A stretch of 64,000 nt of DNA from Drosophila persimilis. Taxonomy: Eukaryota > Arthropoda > Insecta > Diptera > Drosophilidae. The stretch lies in contig NW_020825313.1 in the NCBI RefSeq assembly GCF_003286085.1, forward strand, positions 4,092,001 to 4,156,000, given 5' to 3'. Shown here piece after piece: positions 42,720-54,644 of this stretch; the first letter of the stretch is position 1, and every line of letters starts with the position of its first letter. A program made the translations under genes and the position numbers. The notes beneath the pieces are model-generated. The model ran no database searches and was not told the DNA's origin. It saw only the letters and a list, made by a program, of their open reading frames with translations.

Positions 42720-44237
42720 TGATATGATAGAGGGAATTATAATCCGAGCTTAAGACCCTAAACGGTTCATGCAAGGAATAATTCGATCTACAAAGTGGAA
42801 GGAACAACGGTATAAAATTTCTAGTAAGTCTAATAGAAATCGTGAGGTTTATGCGGCTCTGGATCAAGTTGCGCACAAAAATCACACTAACTAAGGATGG
42901 GAGGTTTACTAATAGCAGTCTACTAGAGTAAGATGGGAGCTCACAACTTCATCCCAGTTAAGGCCCCGCAGGTCCTGGTGTACTTTGTACTGAGGGCACC
43001 ATACACAGGAGCCGTATTCTAAAATCGGACGAACAATCGAGGTATAGAGAGTCTTTGTTATATAGGGGTCATCAAATTCCTTTGACCACCTCTTTATTTA
43101 TTTATTTACCATGGTAGAAATGTGTTCGGAAAACTTTAACTTGGGGTCTAACATAACGCCCAGTCATCCACCAGGGTTATTCTCTCAAGAGAACCACCAA
43201 ATATATATAGGGAGCCAACAAACGTCTAGAACGATGAAATGTCATAACTTTCCATTTCCAGGCATTAATGTGTAACAAGTTTGTACAACATCATGACTGA
43301 AAGTTATTGAGATCAGATTGCAAGCGAGAATGAAATAAAATGTCCTTATACTGGACACAGAGTTTAACATCATCCGCATACATAAGTACTCGAGAGTATG
43401 TTAATACCGAAGGCAAGTCATTAATAAAGAGTGTGAAGAGTAAGGGGCCTAGATGGCTGCCCTTTGGTACTCCCGAAGAAACTTTTACAGGTAAAGGGAG
43501 GGAGTTTTTGAAGAGGACCTGGAACACAGATAGCTAGAAATCCATCTCAGGAGGTTGGGCGGAAACCCTAAAAAGTCAAGTTTTTGCGCTAAAAGGGAAT
43601 GGTTTACAGAGTCGAATGCTTTACTAAAGTCGGTGTAAATAACATCCGTCTGTAAGTTACCTTGAAAGCCTTTAATAATGAATGAGGTAAATTCTAACAA
43701 GTTCGTGGTGGTTGATCGCCGCTTTATAAATCCATGCTGAGCTGGAGATATAAGTGACTTGCAGAGATGTTGCAAGTGCGAAGTTAAAACCTTCTTAAAC
43801 ATTTTAGGAATAGCGGATAACTTTGCTATACCTCTTTAATTTTTTGTATCAGACTTGCTACCTTTTTTATGGAGAGGAATTATTAACGATACCTTCCAGA
43901 TCGGGAGAAGCAAGAAGAGCCACACAGAGCCTCGGCGCAGTACCTGAGTACACATCCTGGAACCCCGTCTGGTCCAGGTGAAAACACCGGCTTCACTAGT
44001 AGAAGATCATGAAGTAGGGAACATTCATTTAACAAGGGACTGAAAATGCCCTTCGACCTCGGTAAACCGTATGGGTAAGGATGACCAGAGTAGCTTTCCT
44101 CAGAATAGGTGGTTTGGAAGAATTGAGCAAAAAAGATATTTGCCGACGTTTTACAAAATGATAGCGAGGATGGGTGTGTGGACGTACTACGCTTACTGTT
44201 TACGAAGCAGTAAAACTGTTTAGGGTCCTGAGACGAC
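42720..44237 (-). pseudogene. C1 ORF2 in X2
   Basis: Pieces on the minus strand: DPKQFYCFVNSKRS (44220), SPGPDGVPGCVL, MFKKVLTSHLQHLCKSLISP, YTDFSKAFDSVNHSLLAQKL, SGVPKGSHLGPLLFTLFIND and LMYADDVKLCVQY (43380), then a battered C-terminus ending FIPLFLPLCRSNYSLHEPF. Several deletions and shifts. Confidence 0.8.
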
Positions 44238-45400
44238 ACAGTTATTTAAATTTGCAACTTGCATTTGGTCATTTTCAGCGTCTGCATCTACATTCATCCG
44301 AACTTCCTTATCCTCACTATCAATTGGGATGTCCGCTCTACGGATCTCTGCCCAAAATATGTTCACCGCCAGAATTACCCTGTCCAATGATGTCGCATGC
44401 ACAACATGTGATGTGGAATTTTGATCCTGATTTGATGGAGGAGAAGTACTCTCTTGGTACTCTACTAGCCGACACTGTGTATCGATGCAATAATGTATGA
44501 TGTGAGCAGTTGCACACTCGGCATTTATTGGCTTTGCATTTTACAACAGCGTGGCCTTTTCGCAGACAATTAATGCATAAGGATGCCGACTTGGCAAACG
44601 AAAACTCTTGCATCACCAAAGCACGCGAAAATGGAGGTCGATTTGACACTAAATGGTCTCCTGAATTGCAACAGCGACGAGGTTGCTGAGTTCTACTGTT
44701 GGTGGAAGTAGAAGAACAAGTAAATGAACTGCGATTATGTTGCTTGCTTGGCATGACTTTGTACTGCCTTGGCTTAGTCGATTCTTTAGCAGACAGATGT
44801 TGGTATCGACGATTGAAGACATTCTCAAAGTCGGACCAAAGCCTCAACTTCTCATAAGTAAGCTGTTCATCTCACTTTTGTTTCATCACTGGGTTGACTC
44901 TGTTCAAAACGAGAAGAATGAGCATTGTAAATCGACGAAACAGTATCGATTAGATTTCTTACGAACAATGCGGACTGAGGCGATATTCTCGGCAGATTGA
45001 ACAATGTGGAGATATTATTCTTGAAAATCTACTAATCGTTGTCAAATACTCGTTTTAGGCCGGCCATGGCCTTTTCATAATTTTCATCGGTGACTTGGAA
45101 CGCCTTTATTGTTCCTAACGCTTCCTCAGAGCGGCACAAAATCAAATGATTGAATTTTTTGTGCACCGGTAGGGCTAATGAAATTTTTGAACTCCGAATG
45201 TTTACCACAAAATTTTGGTGATGTCAATTTGGGAAGTCTAGCACGAGTTTGGGCTGAAGAAGACACTGGCTTTGTATCGCTTGCTGCAGCAAAGGCGGCG
45301 ATAAGCGACATTATCTTTCCCTTGGTTACAATCGTCAGCTCTTTCAACTCGACTGCATATCAATGTTTGAACGAGGACTATAGTCGAAAACGAATTTTTA
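44238..45400 (-). pseudogene. gag: B3 gag in X2
   Basis: Mirrors 24041-25150: zinc knuckles CINCLRKGHAVVKC and CRVCNCSHHTLLH in the 44338-44847 stretch, and LPKLTSPKFCGKHSEFKNF near 45200. The predicted peptides are identical to those of X1. Confidence 0.75.
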
Positions 45401-46100
45401 TATTGAATGTCGAGGCACGAGGTATCAATAGAAAGGGTGGTTGCAATTAACGCTCGAAAAAAATATATATTATTAAACTCAAGCGCGGCAACGAAAATGT
45501 ACCCAACAAATACAACGCAAGTAAACGGTGGAGAAGCGAAAGCGAAAAAACGAGAAAGAATGCACCGCTGATGCTGCTTGTATGTATGTATGTATGGCTG
45601 TAAGTGCTATATACTGCGGCTTGGATTAACGAACCACCCTTTTGGCGAGGAGAAAGGTAGAATAAAAAGGGGGGGGAGGGGGGACAGTGATTTCAGTAAA
45701 CGATAGATTTATGTATAACTGTTGCGTCCAAATAGAGGTTCACATATGTCTGTATGTGTCGATATGTATGTATTTATGTGTATGCAGTTATATTTATGTG
45801 CAATTATAAATAAAATGCATGCAATCAAGCTCTACTATTTATCATACGTCTGTGCCTATAATTGAAAGCGATGTGCAATGTTTTCAGCACAACACACTGC
45901 ACAGAAAGATTTGAATGTCTCTTGCTCTGCCTTCAATTTTTTGCACAAATAGCTCTGATTCCTCTTTTGGATTTTTTAATCCAACTGCTACTTTTCTGGC
46001 TTTATCACAGGGCATCCCTCGGCGGTAGCAGAAATTTTGCATACAAATTATTGCGCTCGATCTTTTTCAATATTAAAGATAACCTACGGTGGCAAAGCGG
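45401..46100 (-). other. B3 noncoding region in X2
   Basis: Counterpart of 23292-24040 with the same G-run (45671-45684) and TATG repeats (45581-45596). No gene seen. Confidence 0.4.
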
Positions 46101-46556
46101 AGCACTAAACTTACTAAGAAACTAAGCATGCAATCAAAATACAAATACCACTACAATTACTAATTCCTAGAAAGGTGTGTAAGGATTAGTAATTTAATAA
46201 GAGGAAGAGAATTAGTGGTGCATATAATATGGTAGAGGGAATTATTCGATCTACAAAGTGGAAGGAACAACGGTTTAAAATTTCTAGTAAGTCTAATAGG
46301 AATCGTGAAGTTTATGCGGCTCAACAGATCAGGGCTGTCTATGTCACCCCCGATCAAGTTGTGCATAAATATCACACCAAGCATTTTCTACGGTTAACTA
46401 AGGATGGTAGGTTTACTAATAGTAGTCTACTGGAGTAAGAGTCTTACACCCGCATTCCAGGAAAGGCCCCGCAGTGCAAAGAGTAAAAAGTTTTTCTGTA
46501 CTGATTATATAGGGTCCTGGTGTACTTTGTACTGAGGGCACCATACATAAAAATAA

Positions 46557-47661
46557 CGAGGGGGAACGTTGTGAGTTGCTGCGGACACCGCAACTCTACA
46601 GTTATACCCGATACTAAGTCAGTATGGCTCTCCTCCGGCAGACGCCGCTAATATTAAACGACACGACAAAGAGTGCGTGCGAGAAAGACAGAAAATCAGT
46701 CTGAGCATGACGTCGGGCGCTGCGTAGCCACTGCAAATTGATTTGTTCCTTTTGGCTAGAAAAACGATCTGATATGATCCAGATTCAGCAATCTGATAGA
46801 TATGCCCATTGTCTATGATTCTGCATTAGTTTTCTCGTATCCTCAATATTGTGGATGAAACAGATTTTCGTTCTTTGTGGGGGCGAAATGTTGAGATATA
46901 CGTCTTATAGTGAGATCTAACAGAAGTGCGGATACCAAATTTGGTTACTCTAGCCTTAATAGTCTCTGAGATTTGTAGTTGCCCCAAATTTTCGTCCTTT
47001 GCGGAAGCGGAAGGGGGTGTGGCGAAATTTTGACACAAAACGGTCAAGGTCCGATATCACAGGAGTGTGGATACCAAATTTGGTTGCTCTGGCTCTTATT
47101 GGTTCTGAGATCCTTGAACTCATATTTTGCAATTGGCAAAACCGACCATGAAACCTGTGTGTTAGAGAGAGACAGAGCGAGAAAGAATGAAATTGTTTTC
47201 TTGATTCTGGCTATAATAATTATACGATCTGGTTCAGATTTTGCACTCTAGAAGATATAGTCATCCTCTACGTTTGTGTTTCTGTGTTTTTTGTTTTATC
47301 GTATCTTTAAAAATGTGGATGCCACAGATTTTCGTCCTTTGTGGGGGCGGAAGTGGGCGGGGCGAAGTTTTGAAATATTTTTATAGCAGTGACATATCAC
47401 AGGAGTCTGGATCCAAAACATCGTTGCTCTAGCTCTTATAGTCTGTGAGCACTAGGCGCTGAAGGGGACGGATAGACGGACAGACGGACAGACGGACAGA
47501 CGGACAGACAGACATGGCTCAATCGACTCGGCTATTGATGCTGATCAAGAATATATATACTTTATGGGGTCGGAAACGATTCCTTCTGGACGTTACACAC
47601 ATACACTTTTACCACAAATCTAATATACCCCAATACTCATTTTGAGTATCGGGTATAAAAA
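46557..47661 (+). mobile_element. DINE-a, full-length (1105 bp)
   Basis: A complete DINE. It has an outer CGAGGGGGAACG end, a hairpin (GAGTTGC...GCAACTC), a 13-bp subterminal inverted repeat TATACCCGATACT (46603-46615) / AGTATCGGGTATA (47645-47657), and a (GACAGACG)n block (47466-47515). It carries no coding capacity and would depend on another element for movement. Confidence 0.9.
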
Positions 47662-48754
47662 CGAGGGGGAACGTTGCTGCGTACACCGCAACTCTAAATT
47701 TATACCCGATACTTAGTCAGTATGGCTCTCCTCCGGCAGACGCCGCTAATATTAAACGACACGACAAAGAGTGCGTGCGAGAGAGACAGAAAATCAGTCT
47801 GAGCGTGACGTCTGGCGCTGCGTAGCCACTGCAAATTGATTTGTTCCTTTTGGCTATAAAAATGATCTGATCTGATCCAGATTCAGCAACCTGATAGATA
47901 TGGTCATTATCTATGATTCTGCGTTTTTAGTTTTCTCGAATCTGCAATATTGTGGATGCAACAGATTTTCGTCCTTTGTGTGGGCGGAAGGGGGTGGGGC
48001 GAAATTTTGAGATATACGTTTTATAGTGAGATCTAACAGGAGTACGGACACTAAATTTGGTTACTCTAGCCTTAATACTCTCTGAGATTTGTGAATATCC
48101 CCAGATTTGCATCCTTTGCGGGGGCGGAAAGGAGTGTGGCGAAATTTTGAAACAAACTCGTCTCGGTCTGATATATTAGGAGTGTGGATACCAAATTTGG
48201 TTGCTCTAGCTTTTATAGTCTCTGAGATCTAGGCGCTAATGTTTTACTCTAAGCAAAGCCGCCTATGCTACGTGTGTGTTAGAGAGAGACAGGGTGAGAA
48301 AAAATGAAATTGTTTTCTTGATGCTGGCTATAATAATAATACGATCCAATTCAGATTCTGCAGTCTAAAAGATATGGTCATTCTCTACGATTCTGCGTTT
48401 TTGGTTTTATCGTATCTTTAAAAATGTGGATGCCACAGATTTTCGTTCTTTGTGGGAGCGGAAGTGGGCGGGGCAAAGTTTTGAAATAATTTTGTAGCAG
48501 TGACATATCACAGAAGTCTGGATCCAAAACATCGTTGCTCTAGCTCTTATAGTCTTTGAGCACTAGGCGCTGAAGGACAGACGGACAGACGGACGGACGG
48601 ACAGACAGACAGGGCTCAATCGACTCGGCTATTGATGCTGATCAAGAATATATATACTTTATAGGGTCGGAAACGATTCCTTCTGGACGTTACACACATC
48701 CACTTTTACCACAAATCTAATATACCCCAATTCTCATTTTGAGTATCGGGTATA
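47662..48754 (+). mobile_element. DINE-b, full-length, head-to-tail with DINE-a
   Basis: Begins CGAGGGGGAACG directly after DINE-a, with its own 13-bp inverted repeats (47701-47713 and 48742-48754) and a (GACG)n block (48577-48613). It diverges from DINE-a by many substitutions, so the dimer did not arise by a recent duplication of one copy. Confidence 0.9.
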
Positions 48755-49238
48755 ATAACACTAAAATTACTAATTACTAGAAAGGTGTATTATTTAATAA
48801 GAGGAAGAGAATTAGTGGTGGATATGATATGATAGAGGGAATTATAATCCGAGCATAAGACCCTAAACGGTTCATGCAAGGAATAATTCGATCTACAAAG
48901 TGGAAGGAACAACGGTATAAAATTTCTAGTAAGTCTAATAGAAATCGTGAGGTTAATGCGGCTCTGGATCAAGTTGCGCATAAAAATCACACTAACTAAG
49001 GATGGGAGGTTTCTGTGTTCGGAAAACTTTAACTTGGGGTCTAACATAACGCTCAGTCATCCATCAGGGTAATTCTCTCAAGAGAACCACCAAATAGCGT
49101 ATAGGGAGCCAACAAACGTCTAGAACGATGAAATGTCATAACTTTCCATTTCGAGGCATTAATGTGTAACAAGCTTGTACAACACCATGACTGAAAGTTA
49201 TTGAGATCGGATTGCAAGCGAGAATGAATTGAAATGTC
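48755..49238 (-). mobile_element. C1 ORF2 end in X3, left of B1b
   Basis: The 3' part of C1 with internal deletions, ending AAATGTC exactly at the B1b LTR. The sequence resumes at 55367 with ATATCCTTACACTGG, where other copies read AATGTCCTTATACTGG. Confidence 0.85.
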
Positions 49239-49633
49239 TGTTTGAGATGCCAAGCTTATTTGGCACCTATGTGTTTCAAAAATGAAAAGAGATTTTGGGT
49301 TAAACTTTATAATTCGTATTTAATCTTGGTGGCTTAGCGGAAGCCGATTGCTTGCTATTGCCAGATAAACCTTATGCGAGATCGATATGCAACCAATGCG
49401 CAGAGGGGTTAGCATAGAACTAAACTATAGACGACGGCGTTAGATCAAAGTGATTGCCGAAGTGGCGGCAGCAGATCAAAGTAGTTGCCGAAGTGGCGGC
49501 GGCAGAGAGCCCCTTTAGCGGGAGAGCGCAGCAGCTCTGCAGAACGTCAACGTTTTACAACATTGGCGGCTCTCTCTGCTCATACAATAACAATGTTAAA
49601 GTTACGGCTATCCTTCAGCGGCTGGCACGAACA
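49239..49633 (-). repeat. B1b 3' LTR
   Basis: 395 bp; reads TGTTTGAGATGCC...GCACGAACA on the plus strand. Preceded (minus strand) by polypurine tract ACGGGGGGAGTA at 49634-49645. Confidence 0.95.
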
Positions 49634-49659
49634 TACTCCCCCCGTTGGGAGCTAGTCTC

Positions 49660-50711
49660 TCAACAGATTCCTTAAGGGGCAGCAAACATAGCCGAGTGAC
49701 GGCCCTCCTGATGTTTCTTGAGGATGTCTTCAGGTCAGCGACGCGACACACTCCGTCCTTGCCCAAAACGACATAGACCACTCTAGCCAGTGGCCAACGC
49801 ATTGGCGGAAGATTTTCGTCCTTCACCAGAACGAGGTCGTTCTTGCAGATGTTTTGCGCGGGGGTACGCCACTTCGCGCGCTCTTGCAAAAGAGTGAGAT
49901 ACTCTTCGTGCCAACGGCTCCAAAATATTTGTTGTAGTTGGGTGACCCGCTGCCAGCCATCCAGACGATTATAGTTCAGCTTCGTTAGGTCAGGCTCGAA
50001 GATTTGCTCATGGGGGCCGCCTAAAAGCAGATGAGCAGGAGTCAAAACGTCTAAATCATCAGGATTTTCTGAAAGCGAGAGCAAAGGGCGAGAGTTAACA
50101 ATTGCAGTGATCTGAGAGATCAGAGTGCGCAGCTTGTCGAAGCTAAGCACAGATGGTCCAACTGAGCGGTACAGGTGATATTTTGCGGTCTTCACGGCCG
50201 CTTCCCACAACTCGCCAAAATGCGGAGAGCGAGGTGGGATGAAACGCCAGTCGATCGAGTCAGCCAAGCAGGATTCGTGGACCTCCTTCATATGCGGTTC
50301 GCTCAGACAAAGCTTCATTAGCTCGAGAAGCTCGTTCTTGGCCCCAACGAAGTTTGTCGCATTGTCCGACCAAATTTGACTTGGCCTTCCTCGAGTGGAA
50401 GTAAAACGCTTTATTGCGCCTAGAAACGATGCGGTGGTCAAATCCTTTACGAGCTCCATGTGTATAGCCTTCGAAGTGAAGCATATGAATACGCTAATGT
50501 AGCACTTGATCGGAGGCCTCGTGCGGATTTCTGATCGGTAGAAAAAAGGTCCACAGTAATCTACTCCAGTGACTTCAAAAGCTCGAGATCCTTCCAAAAG
50601 TTCCTTAGGTAGGTCTCCCATGATGTGTTCAACCATGCGCGGCCTAGTCTTGAAACATCTCACACATCTGCTGACGACCCTTGACACTGCTTTAACAACC
50701 CAATGGGCCAA
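49660..50711 (-). CDS. pol: B1b integrase
   Basis: Minus-strand frame open through the end of the zinc domain (CVRCFKTRPRMVEHIMGDLP), the catalytic core (VTGVDYCGPFFY, WSDNATNFVGA, GELWEAAVK) and the C-terminal domain (VLVKDENLPPMRWPL). The frame runs on into the LTR to 49608. Sequence just upstream (50711-50800) has the HAGPRALL region that copy a lacks, in a shifted frame. Confidence 0.85.
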
Positions 50712-51228
50712 TATTCCAGCCGAATTTTGGATAGCAAGGCGCGAGGTCCGGCATGGAGGTTTCTTTTATGAAAATATCATATCAGCGCAAAGGTAATGGA
50801 ATGTCCCTTTGGCAGAATGAGCGGGTGCTGAGCGTCAAATCCTAGCGATGAGTTGCCAAGACGACCTCCAACTCTAAGTAGTCCAGAATGATCGATGAAC
50901 GGGTTGAGCGAACTAATAGAACTGGATTTCATGACTTGACCATTGCGCCGAATCTCCTTTATGTCCATCCACAAATTTGCTAGCTGAATGTGTCGAATTA
51001 GAAGATGCGTTCCTTGCCGAATATCAGAAACGGTGAGTCCTGGATGCCTAAGACGATGTATAAATTAATGTATGTAGGCGAATGTGCGCTGCATGCGAAA
51101 GAATGAATTCGCAAATTTGCATCCGGACGTGAGATCGGCATGTGGAGACGTGATTAGCAATCCTCTCTTGCGAAGCTCCAAAGTTTCTATGTTGTTAGAT
51201 GGAGATACAGGCCACTTATCCTTGGAGC

Positions 51229-51942
51229 CTAGCAAAATGGATGGGCCGTGAAACCATAGCTCTGGATAAGATGGCTGGGAAGCGAGCCTCTCGAGAGAAT
51301 ATCAGCAGGATTTAAAGATGTGGGAACATAGCGCCATTCCATGGCTGCCGTCAACTCCTGAATTGATGCCACTCGATTTGCCACGAAAACTTGAAATTTA
51401 GCTGGCTCGTCCCTAATCCAAGATAATGCTGTTGACGAATCCGACCAGCAATAGAACCGACCTGTAAAGATTCCCATGTCCTTTACATTCTGCATGATTT
51501 TCGCAAGCAAATGGGCTCCACTTAATTCCAGCTTAGGAATCGATATAGTCTTTAGCGGCGCCACTCGCGACTTTGAGCACAAAACGTGGCTCGAAGACTG
51601 GGCTTCCCTGGACACGACATACACGCAAGCGCCATATGCTTCTAAGCTGGCATCACAGAATCCGTGAACTTCTGTAGCCACACTAGAACGAAGAACCAAG
51701 CGAGGAAATGAGATCCGAGAAATGCTTGCCAAACTATTTCTCAAGTCCATCCAAGTTGAATGCAACGCTGAGGGTAGGCTTTCATCCCAATCCAAATTTT
51801 CTCTCCAAAGCTGCTGAAGGAAGATTTTACACCTGACAATGACTGGATTTATCAATTCAAGAGGGTCGTAGAACCGCGCAATCGTAGATAAAAACCGACC
51901 GCTTTGATGGCTTTGAGTTTGTGTCCAGTGCGGACAAGGCAA
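51229..51942 (-). CDS. pol: B1b RNase H region
   Basis: Encodes LSTIARFYDPLELINP, HGFCDASLEAYGACV, IPKLELSGAHLLAK, YCWSDSSTALSWIRDE and NPADILSRG. It keeps Trp in LSWIRDE, where copy a has Gly. Broken at both ends by shifts. Confidence 0.85.
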   Translation of the reverse strand: MPCPHWTQTQSHQSGRFLSTIARFYDPLELINPVIVRCKIFLQQLWRENLDWDESLPSALHSTWMDLRNSLASISRISFPRLVLRSSVATEVHGFCDASLEAYGACVYVVSREAQSSSHVLCSKSRVAPLKTISIPKLELSGAHLLAKIMQNVKDMGIFTGRFYCWSDSSTALSWIRDEPAKFQVFVANRVASIQELTAAMEWRYVPTSLNPADILSRGSLPSHLIQSYGFTAHPFC

Positions 51943-52669
51943 AAAGAAGCTGATCCGAAGCAGGGTCCCACGATAAGCCGAGAGTTTTGGCTATGTCGCT
52001 TCCATCATTAAACTTTAGGAACTTCTCTATGTCATCTTCAGGGGTTCCCTCAAGTACTTCCTGGTGACTGGAGCACCATTTCCTAAGTCTAAAATTACCA
52101 CGGGACAGTAAAGCTGATGTTTGGTGCATCTTGTCCATGACCTGTGCGACCGAATTACCGCCCGAAATAAGGTCATCCACGTAAAACTCCTGCCGCAGAG
52201 CAGCTGAGCCAAGAGGGTAGGATTCACCCTCGTCGATGGCCAGCTGGTGCATTGCGCGGACCGCTAAAAATGATGCAGCCCTCGTCCCGTATGTGACGGT
52301 GTCTAATGTGTAGACTTGAACCTCGGACTCGATGGAATCTCGCCATAGGATGCACTGATACAAATTGTCGGGTGGAGACACTCGTACGCAACGGTACATT
52401 TTACAAATGTCCCCAGTGAGAGCGACTGGATATGTTCGAAAGCGAATCAATATGTTAAACAATGCAGGCTGAATAACAGGGCCTGTCATCATCACATCAT
52501 TTAGAGAATATCCAGTTGATGTAGCTGCGGATCCATCGAAAACGACACGGAGTTTTGTCGTCGTACTGTCCTCCTTTAGGACACAGTGATGAGGCAAGAA
52601 ATATTTGCAGAGGCTACGGGAATCAGGGTTGACTTGGTGCATATGATGCAAATCAATGTACTCCCTCAT
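51857..52669 (-). CDS. pol: B1b reverse transcriptase with YVDD
   Basis: A 270-codon frame spans the complete RT core: LRVVFDGSA, DICKMYRCVRV, the LDTVTYGTRAASFLAVRAM block that is frame-broken in copy a, and EFYVDDLISGG, ending just after KPSKRSV by a shift. It is joined upstream to the protease across a stop near 52765. Confidence 0.85.
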   Translation of the reverse strand: MREYIDLHHMHQVNPDSRSLCKYFLPHHCVLKEDSTTTKLRVVFDGSAATSTGYSLNDVMMTGPVIQPALFNILIRFRTYPVALTGDICKMYRCVRVSPPDNLYQCILWRDSIESEVQVYTLDTVTYGTRAASFLAVRAMHQLAIDEGESYPLGSAALRQEFYVDDLISGGNSVAQVMDKMHQTSALLSRGNFRLRKWCSSHQEVLEGTPEDDIEKFLKFNDGSDIAKTLGLSWDPASDQLLFALSALDTNSKPSKRSVFIYDCAVLRPS

Positions 52670-52762
52670 AAAGGCGGAATACCGCTCCTTGAGTGTAGGA
52701 TTACGCTCCAGTTTTCGCTCCAGACTTATGAACCGTCGATAAGCCTGAGCATAAGATTCTCC

Positions 52763-54005
52763 TTAACGATCAGTAGTGTTATTAAGCGGCAGACGAACTG
52801 CATACTCCCCGGACGGCAACCGTGAAAGGTGGCTTACGAAATGTGCTTCACAATCGTCTTCTTCTTTGGTATTCAACCCAGCCTCCACACAATTCTCGAC
52901 TTCCCAAAACATACGAAGAGTTTTATCCAACCTTGCTTCCATCTCAGCTATCGAATCTGGACAATTGTGCGTGGCCAAAAGCGCCGAGCTTGATACCTTC
53001 TGTCCACCGCCAGATACGATCCACCCAAGCCGGGTCTTCTGCAGAAGAGGCAGTCCATCGGTGAGTTTGATTTGCCCTACGCAGAGGAGATCATAAAAAA
53101 CGCTCGCACCAATGAGAAGATCAACCCGTTGAGGATTGAAAAATGCAGGATCAGCGAGCTGAATGTTAGATGGAATACGCCAATCGGATACATTTACTGT
53201 CATACTTGGTTGAGAATCGGTAATCGTGGGGGCGATGAGAGCAGTAAGCGTAGTTGTGTAAGCAGAGGTGCGAGAATGCATACAAATGCTTATGGTGGAT
53301 CCCTCAGTAGAAAAGCTGGTATCGTCCAGTCCAGACACAAGTGCAGACGATTGAGTTCTCCTAAGCTGAAGCTGCTGGGCGAACCTGGATGTTACGAGAT
53401 GCAGCTGCGATCCTGAATCTAAGATGGCACGACAAGGAACTAAAACGCCAGACCGATTCTTCACGAGAACCACGGCTGTAGCCAGAAGCACGACATCAGA
53501 GTGAAGACCTTGGGCAGCAAGAGAGGTAGACGAAGGTAGAGACGAGCTGCTAGCAGAATTTTGAGCAACGGAAAGAGTGTCCGGTTGAACGGCCAGATCG
53601 GGAGGATTAATACCTGGGTGGCAAAAGACGCATACAGACGGGTCGGCGGAAGAGTTGGAAGCTACAAACTTTTTCTTAACCTGCGTATAGGAATGGTTTT
53701 TTCCCACCTGATCGCTACTAGCGTGTGTCGCTGTAGCATATTCCAATCGCTCCATTTTCTGGCAGCGTTGCTGCAAGAATTCGAAGAATTCCTCTGCGGT
53801 AGGTATAGCATCCGACGATGTGTGCTCCTCCCATTTGGTTTGCGTCTTCGAATCCAACTTCTGCAGCAGCATGCTGATGACCATGAATCCTGAAATCTCC
53901 TCAGCAGTTCCCAATGTCTGCAACGCTCGCATGTGTAAATTGACTGCATCCGAAAACTCCCGAAGCCTTTTAGCAGAAGGCGAGTCTACCCTCTTTAGCC
54001 CAAGA
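52763..54005 (-). CDS. gag-pol: B1b gag C-terminus and protease
   Basis: Continuous from LGLKRVDSPSAKRLREF through TAEEFFEFLQQRCQKMERLEY into VCVFCHPGINPPDL, where ~215 bp carrying the zinc knuckles have been lost in frame. The protease (AILDSGSQLHLV, DWRIPSNIQLADPAF, DLLIGASVFY) and GEYAVRLPL follow. The clean gag-protease fusion exists only because of the deletion. Confidence 0.8.
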
Positions 54006-54644
54006 ATTATTAAAGCGTTTAATAAGTATATCCAGAGCCGCACGATAACTGGCACTGGAGAGCTCCAACGATCGAACCGCATCCAAAGCCGCATCAGCGA
54101 GGCAAGAGCGAAGGTGCTGGAATTTCTCGATGTCACTGAGATCCGCATCCGCTTCAATCACCGATTTGAACATGGCCATAAAATCCGAGAACTCGACGTA
54201 TCCACCAGAAAACTTAGGCACCTTCAGCTCAGGAAGTCGCTGCTTGTGAGCCATGATGATGGTACTATGTCCGGAATGGCTTGGCAGAGTCGTAGAATGG
54301 GCAGCGGCGTGTGACTGGCTTACTTCAACAGCAGCCAGCAACTCAGCTTTCAACGATATGAAAAGAGTATCGAAGATTTCGCGCAGCTCACTCCCAATCT
54401 CGTTTTGATCGAGAGCCTCCAATTCATTATGGGCCTTATTAAATTCCTCTCGAATTTCTGCCAACATATCAAGGCGCACCTCGACTTCCGCGGCGGTCAA
54501 CTTATCGATTTTATTCCCCGCGAAGGATTTGTCAAGCCTGTGCAATCGATCATATAATGACTGACTTTTACGCTTATACAGACTCAGTCTGGAATCAGCC
54601 ACCACAATATTTCCGACCGCGCCTGTATTCGGATCGTTGTCCAT
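54006..54644 (-). pseudogene. gag: B1b gag N-terminal region
   Basis: Starts at an ATG (54642-54644), the position equivalent to 16281, and runs through LPELKVPKFSGGYVEF and AALDILIKRFNN. There a ~35-bp deletion shifts the frame. Confidence 0.85.

Larger units (their letters stand above)
42630..46556 (-). mobile_element. Composite unit X2: C1 ORF2, B3 gag, C1 tail
   Basis: Minus-strand counterpart of X1. C1 ORF2 runs from 44237 down to 42630 with several deletions; B3 occupies about 44238-46100; the C1 tail fragment is 46101-46556. It shares with X1 the variant joining GATCTGG to AAGGTATCG and both B3 deletions, so X1 and X2 are closest relatives. Confidence 0.85.

Noticed and set aside
44174..44500. 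108-codon frame identical in X1, X2 and X4
   Set aside because: It is the antisense shadow of the C1 and B3 coding pieces.
52763..54157. A domesticated gag-protease gene in B1b
   Set aside because: The 464-codon frame results from an in-frame loss of the zinc knuckles; flanking shifts, LTRs and a target duplication show an ordinary dead insertion.
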